The notes beneath the pieces were generated by a model, which had not been told where the DNA came from, made no database searches, and worked only from the letters and a program-made list of their open reading frames with translations. From NCBI GenBank assembly GCA_031277795.1, contig JAITLQ010000005.1, positions 186,001 through 250,000 of the forward strand: a stretch of DNA of 64,000 bases, written 5' to 3'. The first letter of the stretch is position 1; each line of letters opens with the position of its first letter. This DNA is from Arthrobacter sp. Its GTDB lineage: Bacteria > Actinomycetota > Actinomycetes > Actinomycetales > Micrococcaceae. The translations under genes were made by a program, and so were the position numbers. Shown in pieces: positions 17,189-23,986 of the stretch.

Positions 17189-17805
17189 GCGCCGTGACGG
17201 GGACGGATTCGGAGTCTGGGTCGGCGACTGCAGCGGTGTCGGGGATGCCCGAGGTGTCGCCGGCGGAGCGCACGCGGCTCGCGATCGCCGTGCAGGTCAA
17301 GGCCAAGCGGGCTGCCCTGGGTCTCTCCGCCCGTGCGCTCGCGGACGCCGCCGGGGTGTCGCCCGCGCTCGTGTCGCAGCTGGAGAACGCTCAGGCCAAC
17401 CCCACCATCGAGGTGCTCGCGGCGGTCTCGCAGGCCCTCGGCACCACGCTCGCGGACCTGGCCCGCATCCCCGCGGCCGGTCCGGTCGTGACGAGGGCGC
17501 CGGAGAAGGGCTCGCCGGAGGACCTCGAGGGGCGCACGCTGCTTCCCGCCGCCGGTGCGCGCCGGGTGGAGATGTACGAGATGTTCCTGCCCGCCTGGGC
17601 GCAGCAACAGAGCGCGCCGCACGGCGTGGGCTCCGAGGAGGTGGCCTATGTGGTGACCGGAAGCGTGGAGGTCTCCACCGATGAGTGGAGCGTTTCGCTC
17701 AAGGCGGGCGACGGCGTGCGCTTTCCGACCGAGAGCGAGCACGCCTACCGAGCGGGCAAGCGGGGCGTGCGCCTCGTGACGGCGGTGAGCATGCCCTCGG
17801 CCTGA
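17185..17805 (+). CDS. XRE-family regulator with cupin sensor domain
   Basis: The 206-residue protein has a helix-turn-helix at about residues 35-92 (LADAAGVSPALVSQLENAQA) and a C-terminal cupin barrel at about 125-205 (HGVGSEEVAYVVTGSVEV, GDGVRFPTESEHAY). Such proteins usually repress transport or catabolic genes and respond to a small ligand in the cupin. It is the last gene of the operon, overlapping the peptidase gene (GTGA), so it probably autoregulates; the palindrome at 10838-10850 is a candidate site. The exact GTG is inferred from the overlap. Confidence 0.88.
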   Translation: MSAVTGTDSESGSATAAVSGMPEVSPAERTRLAIAVQVKAKRAALGLSARALADAAGVSPALVSQLENAQANPTIEVLAAVSQALGTTLADLARIPAAGPVVTRAPEKGSPEDLEGRTLLPAAGARRVEMYEMFLPAWAQQQSAPHGVGSEEVAYVVTGSVEVSTDEWSVSLKAGDGVRFPTESEHAYRAGKRGVRLVTAVSMPSA

Positions 17806-17964
17806 GCAACGTGGGCGCCAGCGCCCCAATGAACATGACAGCGCGCGTCGCGCGGTGACGCCGCTCGCCTCGCCGCTTGCCCGGTGCGCCGCCACCGGCG
17901 AACACTGGGGCGAGATCCTCCGGGCCGCCTTGGCCGCCCGTCCATCCCTTCCAAAGGACCCGCG

Positions 17965-18696
17965 ATGCCGCAGTACGCCAGCCCCGTCGACACCGAGACC
18001 TTCGGCGAGTACGCCCGCCCGGCCGATGAGCCGGGCCGCGAGCCCTTCACGGGGCGCATCGGCTCGGAGGAGTTCCCCGTTCAGCCGGGGCGCTTCCACC
18101 TCTACGCCGGCTGGTTCTGCCCGTGGGCTCACCGGGTGACGTTGTCCCGGGCGCTCAACGGCCTCGAGGAGTACGTCTCCTTGTCGTGGATCGACAACGC
18201 CCGCGACGCGCGCGGGTGGGCCTTCCGTGAGGGCACGGGGGAGGACCCCATCAACGGCTTCACGCTGCTGCGCCAGGCGTACGAGGCCGGGCGCCCCGGC
18301 TACGACGGGCACGTGTCGGTGCCGTTGCTGTGGGACAAGGTGGCCGGGACCGTCGTCAGCAACGACCTTGAGACGCTGGCCCTGGATTTCCCGGCGGCCT
18401 TCGACGCCGTGATCGACCCGGAGGCCTCCACGGCGCCGCCCGCCCTGCGCCCGGCCATCGCCGAGGTGGAGCGTGAGCTGCGTCTGACGCACACCGGCCC
18501 CGAACGCTGGAACGAGCTCTTGGGCGGCAAGGAGTTTGTGCTGGGGGACCGGCTCACCGAGGCGGACATCTACCTCTGGGTGAAGCTCATCCGCCACGAG
18601 CTCGACGACGCGGCGTGGCCCGAGCTCGCCGCCTATTGCGATCGGCTGCTGGCCCTGCCGGCGTTTGCCGCCACGACGGATCGCTCCACGTACTGA
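17965..18696 (+). CDS. glutathionyl-hydroquinone-reductase-like (Xi-class GST) protein
   Basis: The active-site motif FCPWAHRV (Cys52, CPWA) and the downstream DYLW-like EADIYLWVKLIRHE segment place it with the ECM4/YqjG family, which reduces glutathionylated hydroquinones. At 243 residues it is shorter than the usual 320 or so because the loops between the thioredoxin-like and helical domains are trimmed. Actinobacteria use mycothiol rather than glutathione, so the true thiol is probably mycothiol. ATG follows AAAGGACCCGCG. It appears monocistronic. Confidence 0.85.
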   Translation: MPQYASPVDTETFGEYARPADEPGREPFTGRIGSEEFPVQPGRFHLYAGWFCPWAHRVTLSRALNGLEEYVSLSWIDNARDARGWAFREGTGEDPINGFTLLRQAYEAGRPGYDGHVSVPLLWDKVAGTVVSNDLETLALDFPAAFDAVIDPEASTAPPALRPAIAEVERELRLTHTGPERWNELLGGKEFVLGDRLTEADIYLWVKLIRHELDDAAWPELAAYCDRLLALPAFAATTDRSTY

Positions 18697-18886
18697 GGTC
18701 CGGGCTACCCGAAAGGAGAAGACGAACAGCGGCAGGCCAAAGCGTCAGTAGGGGGGGCGCGCGCCGGTCGGCCCGGTTGAGCCGGGCCCCCACGACCGGT
18801 CTCGCCCGCTCCCCGTGCCCAGCGCTACGCGACCCGCACACGGGGCGACCGGCGTCGTGAAGGCGAGCCGGCGCCGTCGTGCACCG

Positions 18887-18892
18887 TAGGGT
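18887..18892 (+). promoter_or_regulatory. -10 hexamer of dapF, probably leaderless
   Basis: TAGGGT lies six bases before the dapF ATG and no Shine-Dalgarno sequence is present, which suggests transcription starts at the start codon. Confidence 0.45.
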
Positions 18893-18898
18893 TGAGGC

Positions 18899-19840
18899 AT
18901 GAACCCCCAGGATCGCATCGATGCCGTGGCCGCACTGTCCGGGCTGGCCTTTTCCAAGCTGCACGCCACCGGAAACGACTTCGTGGTGTTTGCCGCGCCT
19001 GCGGGCGAGCGGGACGTGACGGCGGCCCAGGTCGCCGCGCTGTGCGATCGGCACCTGGGGCTCGGCGGCGACGGCCTGATCCGCGCCATCCGCTCCGAGG
19101 CCCTGCCCGAGGGGCGCGAGGCGCTCGCCGCGGATCCGGCGGCCGAATGGTTCATGGACTATCGCAACGGCGACGGGTCCACCGCCGAGATGTGCGGCAA
19201 CGGCGTGCGGGCCTTCGCGCACTTCCTCCTGCTCGAGGGTCTGGCGCAGATGCCGGCAGAGGGGCTGCGCATCGGCACGCGGGCCGGCGTGAAGATCGTG
19301 CGCCGCTCGGGCGACGGCTACAGCGTCGACATGGGCCCGTGGGCATTCATCCACCCCGAGCGGGCCGAGGCCGATGCCATGGATTCGCTCGTGACGACCG
19401 CCGGGCTGTCCGTCCCGCGGCCCTCGCTCTCGGTGAGCATGGGCAACCCGCACACCGTGGTGGCGCTCCCCGATGTGGCCGAGCTGGCCGCCGCCGATCT
19501 GCACGTGCTGCCGGTCGTGGACCCGCTGCCGCCGAACGGCATCAACGTGGAGTACGTGGTGCCCTCCGAGCCGCTGGTGGTGGACCGCGTGGCCGCGATC
19601 GACATGCGCGTGCACGAGCGCGGCGTGGGGGAGACCCTCTCCTGCGGCACCGGGATCTGCGCCGCCGTGGTGGCGGTGCGGCACTGGGCCGGCTCCGCCG
19701 GCCGCGACGCCGCCGCGTGGGCCGTGGCCGTGCCGGGCGGCGTGTGCGGCGTGCGCTTTGTTCAGATGCCCGACGGCGCGGAGCACGTGGTGCTCTCGGG
19801 TCCCGCCGTGCGTGTGGCCACCGGGGTGCTGGGGGCGTGA
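18899..19840 (+). CDS. dapF: diaminopimelate epimerase
   Basis: DapF interconverts LL- and meso-diaminopimelate for lysine synthesis and, where used, peptidoglycan. The two catalytic cysteines are Cys99 (MCGNGVRAF) and Cys249 (SCGTGICAAVVAV), the thiol pair that works as base and acid; HATGNDFVV is the N-terminal substrate loop. The 313-residue length is slightly above average because of an extended N-terminus and insertion after residue 65. It stands between hflX/miaA genes as in other actinobacteria but is separated here by the lipoprotein pair. The gene is convergent with the PKD-like gene, 22 bp away. Confidence 0.97.
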   Translation: MNPQDRIDAVAALSGLAFSKLHATGNDFVVFAAPAGERDVTAAQVAALCDRHLGLGGDGLIRAIRSEALPEGREALAADPAAEWFMDYRNGDGSTAEMCGNGVRAFAHFLLLEGLAQMPAEGLRIGTRAGVKIVRRSGDGYSVDMGPWAFIHPERAEADAMDSLVTTAGLSVPRPSLSVSMGNPHTVVALPDVAELAAADLHVLPVVDPLPPNGINVEYVVPSEPLVVDRVAAIDMRVHERGVGETLSCGTGICAAVVAVRHWAGSAGRDAAAWAVAVPGGVCGVRFVQMPDGAEHVVLSGPAVRVATGVLGA

Positions 19841-19862
19841 ATCGCCGCTGCTCCCGCGCCCG

Positions 19863-20750
19863 CTAGTCGGCCTGCGGGGGCACGCAACCGGGCGCGGTGG
19901 AACCCGGCGAACACGGATTCTGCACCTGGTACTGCTTGACGCGCCAGATGCGCAGCGCCAACGGGGTCGAGGGGACGCCGGCCGTGCCGGGAATCGCCTG
20001 CGCCGGCCCACCGTTCACCGAGAACGTGCCCGAGTAGTGCGTGGTGAGCGAGACCGAGTAGGCGCCGGTTTCCTTGTAGACGTGGCCGGTGGGCGTGGGG
20101 GTGTCGAAGCCGTCGTCCTTGAGTGGGCCGCCCGGGCTGGTGGAGCTCTTCGAGGTGCCGTCGCCGTAGGAGAAGTCGTAGCGCACGGGCGTGACGGTGA
20201 TCGTGACGGGCTGGCCCAGGATCGTTGCATTGAGGGTATGAGACGAACCGTCCGCGTAGATGTTCGTGTTGGCGTTGCGCAACGAGAAGCCGTTGAGCTG
20301 GGAGCGCAGCGTGCTCGCCGGGATGGGCAGGCTGGCCATCTGCTGTTGCACGTGGCCGGGCGTGACCTGAGGTGGTGCGGCCGGGGCGTTGTTCGGGGTT
20401 TGCTGGCCGGCGGGTGTTCGTGCGATGCCGCAGCCGATCACGCCGATCGCGACTGCCCCCGTTACGGCGTTGCAGTAAACGTTGCTGGTGCCGGTCATCA
20501 GGAACCATGGGCTGGGCGAGCTTGGCTTGTTACTTGTGCCGCTGGCTTTCGAGGGCGTCGTGGTCGTCGATGAACGTTGCTGTTGACTTCCGCGCGGGGC
20601 CGAGTTGCCCCCGCCGTGCTCCTCGGGCTCGGATCTGTGGCCTTGGACCTTGACAGATCTGTCGAGGAAATCACCCTTGAATCGAACATCGATGGGGAAC
20701 GCTCCGCCTAGGAGCCCTGTGGCCAACGCCGCAGCCAAGAAAGCTCTCAC
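19863..20750 (-). CDS. exported protein with PKD-like domain, function unknown
   Basis: The 295-residue product starts with a hydrophobic signal-like segment (RAFLAAALATGLLGGAF, residues 2-18), then a Ser/Thr/Pro/Gln-rich linker. The C-terminal third has a PKD-like beta-sandwich: YDFSYGDGTS and GHVYKETGAYSVSLTT. No enzyme motif is seen. The GTG start is chosen because it overlaps the upstream lipoprotein stop (GTGA) and follows GGGGGAG; an ATG 27 bp upstream is possible. The gene is clearly lower in GC than its neighbours. The two genes may encode interacting surface proteins. Confidence 0.75.
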   Translation of the reverse strand: MRAFLAAALATGLLGGAFPIDVRFKGDFLDRSVKVQGHRSEPEEHGGGNSAPRGSQQQRSSTTTTPSKASGTSNKPSSPSPWFLMTGTSNVYCNAVTGAVAIGVIGCGIARTPAGQQTPNNAPAAPPQVTPGHVQQQMASLPIPASTLRSQLNGFSLRNANTNIYADGSSHTLNATILGQPVTITVTPVRYDFSYGDGTSKSSTSPGGPLKDDGFDTPTPTGHVYKETGAYSVSLTTHYSGTFSVNGGPAQAIPGTAGVPSTPLALRIWRVKQYQVQNPCSPGSTAPGCVPPQAD

Positions 20751-21439
20751 AGCTCCCCCATTTCCAGCAGTTTCCATCCGCTTTCGCCGAGAACAAGGTC
20801 GATCGAAACCTCGTGGTGTTGGCTGGAAGTTCTCGGCGAGAAGTCCGTCGCGTTCGGTGTCGGGAAGTATTCGTAGGCGGGTTCCACAACTTGCGCAATT
20901 ACTGAGGCATCGGCGCCAGAGTCGCCGACGCCTTGGGCTTTGATCGAGCTGATCTCGATCGGGTCTCCAACCCGCCACAGCCCAGCTTTGGTGACGGACG
21001 CGGACACTTTCGCGGACCCACTACAGAACTTGCTGTTGCTGTCGCAAGCGGCGAGGAACGGTTTGGGGTCGCCGCTTTCGCGCATGTAGTTGTACGTGTC
21101 GATCCAGTACCGGATGAACGCCTTCTGTCCCTCGAGGTCCTTCCGCTTGGCGGCGTCCGGCATGACCGGCACCGGCACGTTCTTGGCCGGCGATGTGGGC
21201 GTGGCCGGCCGGTAGGCCGCCGGATCAACGGAAGCGCCTGCGGATGTCTCACTCTCGCCCGTGGCACCCGAGCTCGACGAGGCTGGGGCTGAACCGGGCG
21301 TCGGCGTGCTGGAGGCTCCGGGCGCTGGAAGCGTCCCGGCCGGCGGTTCGGGTGCCCCCGTGCAGCCGCCGAGCGCGGCCGCGCATGCCAGGGCGAGGGT
21401 GAGTTGCCCTGCGGTGGATCGCCAGCGTCGTCGCGACAT
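20747..21439 (-). CDS. DUF6318-family lipoprotein
   Basis: The 230-residue protein has a signal peptide with lipobox LGGC, a Pro/Thr/Ser/Ala-rich linker, and a globular domain beginning PVPVMPDAAKRKDLEG and continuing AFIRYWIDTYNYM, typical of actinobacterial DUF6318 proteins of unknown function. It should be anchored to the outer face of the membrane. The start is the ATG before SRRRWRSTAG, following GAGGGGGCAGT. It overlaps the PKD-like gene by 4 bp. GC content is visibly lower than in flanking core genes. Confidence 0.8.
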   Translation of the reverse strand: MSRRRWRSTAGQLTLALACAAALGGCTGAPEPPAGTLPAPGASSTPTPGSAPASSSSGATGESETSAGASVDPAAYRPATPTSPAKNVPVPVMPDAAKRKDLEGQKAFIRYWIDTYNYMRESGDPKPFLAACDSNSKFCSGSAKVSASVTKAGLWRVGDPIEISSIKAQGVGDSGADASVIAQVVEPAYEYFPTPNATDFSPRTSSQHHEVSIDLVLGESGWKLLEMGEL

Positions 21440-21544
21440 ACTGCCCCCTCGAGAACACGTAGTCGCACACCCTAGACCAAAGATCACGGCGTTGGGAGAG
21501 CTTATCCACATGCACAGCCGGGGCCTGCGGCCCTCAACGACGTC

Positions 21545-21572
21545 GGGGTCCCTCACAGACGTGAGGGACCCC
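21545..21572. terminator. terminator hairpin after the methyltransferase gene
   Basis: GGGGTCCCTCAC and its exact complement form a 12-bp stem with loop AGAC, 20 bp past the minus-strand methyltransferase stop. It separates that gene from the DUF6318 operon promoter. Confidence 0.8.
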
Positions 21573-21592
21573 GGCGTGAGAACAGGCTGCGG

Positions 21593-22204
21593 CTACGCGT
21601 GGCGCTCGATCCGCAGAACGCGGAAGGCCTTCTCGCGGGCGAAGCGCTCGATCTCGAAGCCCTCGCCCAGGACGTCAGCGAGCCAGCTCTGGAGCGAATC
21701 GGAGCCGAGGTTCTTCTGCACCACAAGGTAGGCCTCGCCGCCGACCTTCAGGCGCGGCAGCCACGTGAGGAGGATCTCGTGCAGGGCGGCCTTGCCCACG
21801 CGGATGGGCGGGTTGGACCAGATGAGGTCGAAGGTGGCGTTCGCGGGCACCTTGTCGGGGGTGGAGGCGAGGATGTTCTCGCATCCGAGGGCGGTGGCGT
21901 TGTCGCGCGTCAGTCCCAGCGAGCGCTCGTTGACGTCCACGGCGTACACGGTTGCGGCGGGGGATTCGAGCGCCATGCTCAGCGCGATCGGCCCCCAGCC
22001 GCAGCCGATGTCCAGGAAGGTGCCGCCCTCGGGCGTCTCCGGCACGCGGCGCAGCAGCGCCTCGGTTCCCTTGTCCACGCCCTCCGGGCTGAAGATGCCG
22101 TTGGCGGTGGTGACCTCGCGCTCGCGTCCGGCGAGTTCCACTCGGATGGTGCGCCGGCGCTCGGGGGTGTCGGGGGAGGAGGTGAAGTAGTGCTGCTCGG
22201 CCAT
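21593..22204 (-). CDS. class I SAM methyltransferase, RsmC-like
   Basis: The 203-residue protein resembles the C-terminal catalytic half of RsmC, which methylates a guanine in 16S rRNA. The SAM-binding motif is FLDIGCGWGPIALSMA and the catalytic NPP motif is SNPPIRVG. The N-terminal start HYFTSSPDTPERRRTIR is typical of short actinobacterial homologues that lack the first RsmC domain. rRNA as substrate is probable but not shown. The ATG lies 7 bp after a TAGGCT -10 box with no ribosome-binding site. Confidence 0.87.
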   Translation of the reverse strand: MAEQHYFTSSPDTPERRRTIRVELAGREREVTTANGIFSPEGVDKGTEALLRRVPETPEGGTFLDIGCGWGPIALSMALESPAATVYAVDVNERSLGLTRDNATALGCENILASTPDKVPANATFDLIWSNPPIRVGKAALHEILLTWLPRLKVGGEAYLVVQKNLGSDSLQSWLADVLGEGFEIERFAREKAFRVLRIERHA

Positions 22205-22211
22205 GACGTCC

Positions 22212-22217
22212 AGCCTA
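22212..22217 (-). promoter_or_regulatory. -10 hexamer of the RsmC-like gene, probably leaderless
   Basis: On the minus strand TAGGCT is followed by seven bases and the ATG at 22204, with no Shine-Dalgarno sequence. Confidence 0.45.
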
Positions 22218-22223
22218 CCGATG

Positions 22224-22245
22224 TCAGTGATAGAGTTTTCTCTAT
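22224..22245. promoter_or_regulatory. AT-rich inverted repeat between divergent genes
   Basis: ATAGAG-TTTT-CTCTAT (22230-22245) is a perfect inverted repeat in an otherwise GC-rich region and lies just upstream of the methyltransferase -10 box. TCAGTGATAGAG (22224-22235) is identical to part of the classical tetO operator. It may be a repressor site; no regulator gene is adjacent. Confidence 0.35.
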
Positions 22246-22329
22246 GACTTACCTGTTCTTCGTGTGACAGCACCCTCCCCGGCCGTTGTGCCCTGGGGAT
22301 AACCGCGCCCATCGCCGGCGCCGGACAAG

Positions 22330-22335
22330 TAGACT
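22330..22335 (+). promoter_or_regulatory. -10 hexamer of hflX
   Basis: TAGACT predicts transcription from about 22342, giving a 19-nt leader that contains GGGAG four bases before the hflX ATG. Confidence 0.45.
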
Positions 22336-22360
22336 TTCGAGCACGTCTAGCAGGGAGACC

Positions 22361-23986
22361 ATGACCCACACCGATTCCTCGCGCGCCCAGTCCCATGGCG
22401 CCGAGTCGCAGACCACCGCCTCCGCGGCGTCGACCGACGCCGACATCGAGGCCACCATTGCCCGCATCGTTGCGGCGGATGACGCGCGCGCCGCCAAGGG
22501 CAGCGCCCGCCGCTCCCCGAGCGGGAATCCGGAGCACGACGGCGGCGACTCGCCTTTGGGCTCGGGGCGTGCCCTTGCACTGAGTAACCTGGCGCACGAG
22601 CACTCCCACTTCGACGGCGAGCAGGAAGACCTGGCAGAACGCCGCGCACTGCGCCGCGTTGCCGGACTCTCCACCGAACTCGAGGACGTCTCCGAGGTCG
22701 AGTATCGCCAGCTGCGCCTCGAACGCGTGGTGTTGGCCGGCCTCTGGAGCGAGGGCACCTCCCAGGATGCCGAAAACTCGTTGCAGGAGCTCGCCGCCCT
22801 CGCGGAGACGGCCGGTTCGGAGGTGCTGGACGGCCTGATCCAGCGCCGCCTGAAGCCGGACTCCAGCACCTTCCTCGGCTCGGGCAAGGCCCTCGAGCTC
22901 AAGGACATCGTGGAGGCTACGGGCGCCGACACCGTGATCGTGGATTCCGAGCTTTCCCCGTCCCAGCGTCGCGGCCTGGAGGACGTGGTGAAGGTCAAGG
23001 TCATTGACCGCACGGCCCTCATCCTCGACATCTTTGCCCAGCACGCCAAGTCCCGCGAGGGCAAGGCCCAGGTGGAACTGGCCCAGCTCGAGTACCTCCT
23101 GCCGCGCCTGCGCGGTTGGGGCGAATCGATGTCCCGTCAGGCCGGTGGCCAGGTGGGCGGCGCCGGTGCCGGCATGGGCTCGCGCGGACCCGGCGAGACC
23201 AAGATCGAACTCGATCGTCGCCGCATTCGCCACCGCATGGCCAAGCTGCGCAAGGACATCGCCGGGATGAAGCCGGCCCGCGACGCCAAGCGCGCCAGCC
23301 GCCAGCGCAACGACGTGCCCTCCGTGGCCATCGTCGGCTACACCAACGCGGGCAAGTCCTCCCTGCTCAACCGGCTCACCGACGCCGGGGTGCTCGTGGA
23401 GAACGCGCTCTTCGCCACCCTGGATCCCACGGTGCGCCAGGCGGTCACCCCGGACGGCATCGGCTTCACACTGGCGGACACGGTGGGCTTTGTTCGCTCG
23501 CTGCCGACGCAGCTCGTCGAGGCCTTCCGCTCCACGCTGGAAGAGGCGGCGGACGCCGACCTGCTCCTGCACGTCGTCGACGCCTCCCATCCGGACCCGG
23601 AGGGGCAGATCGCGGCCGTCCGCGACGTCCTGCGCGACGTCGACGCCCTCGAAGTGCCTGAACTCATCGTCCTGAACAAGGCCGACATCGCCGACCCGGT
23701 GGTGCTGGACCGGCTGCGCCACACGCAGCGGGAGACGGTGGTCGTGTCCGCTCGCTCCGGCGAGGGGATCGACGAGCTGATGCAGCGCCTGTCCGAGCTC
23801 ATCCCGCGCCCCTCGGTGCCGATGGACATCGTGGTTCCCTACGCCCGCGGCGAGGTGGTGGCGCGCCTTCACGCCGCCGACGCCGAGATCCTCTCCACCG
23901 AGCATCTCGAGGACGGAACGCACCTGCGCGTGCTGGTCAAGGATGCCCTGGCGGCCGAACTGGCCGAGTTCGTCGTGGCCCCGTGA
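22361..23986 (+). CDS. hflX: ribosome-associated GTPase HflX
   Basis: HflX binds the 50S subunit and splits stalled or stress-inactivated ribosomes. The 541-residue protein has an N-terminal Ser/Ala-rich extension of about 100 residues, the HflX-specific domain with the Gly-rich linker GGAGAGMGSRGPGETKIE, then the GTPase domain with GYTNAGKSS near residue 326, DTVGFVRSLP and NKAD. ATG follows GGGAGACC. The stop codon overlaps the dinG start (GTGA). Co-transcription with dinG and nearness to lexA suggest a stress-response setting. Confidence 0.96.
   Translation: MTHTDSSRAQSHGAESQTTASAASTDADIEATIARIVAADDARAAKGSARRSPSGNPEHDGGDSPLGSGRALALSNLAHEHSHFDGEQEDLAERRALRRVAGLSTELEDVSEVEYRQLRLERVVLAGLWSEGTSQDAENSLQELAALAETAGSEVLDGLIQRRLKPDSSTFLGSGKALELKDIVEATGADTVIVDSELSPSQRRGLEDVVKVKVIDRTALILDIFAQHAKSREGKAQVELAQLEYLLPRLRGWGESMSRQAGGQVGGAGAGMGSRGPGETKIELDRRRIRHRMAKLRKDIAGMKPARDAKRASRQRNDVPSVAIVGYTNAGKSSLLNRLTDAGVLVENALFATLDPTVRQAVTPDGIGFTLADTVGFVRSLPTQLVEAFRSTLEEAADADLLLHVVDASHPDPEGQIAAVRDVLRDVDALEVPELIVLNKADIADPVVLDRLRHTQRETVVVSARSGEGIDELMQRLSELIPRPSVPMDIVVPYARGEVVARLHAADAEILSTEHLEDGTHLRVLVKDALAAELAEFVVAP

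Noticed and set aside
18710-18735. Strong AAAGGAGAAG ribosome-binding-like sequence after the hydroquinone reductase gene
   Set aside because: No start codon at suitable spacing opens a credible frame; probably chance.
22205-23923. Upstream open continuation of the RsmC-like gene across hflX
   Set aside because: It is antisense to hflX; the true N-terminus MAEQHYFTSSPDTPERR lies at 22204 after a -10 box.
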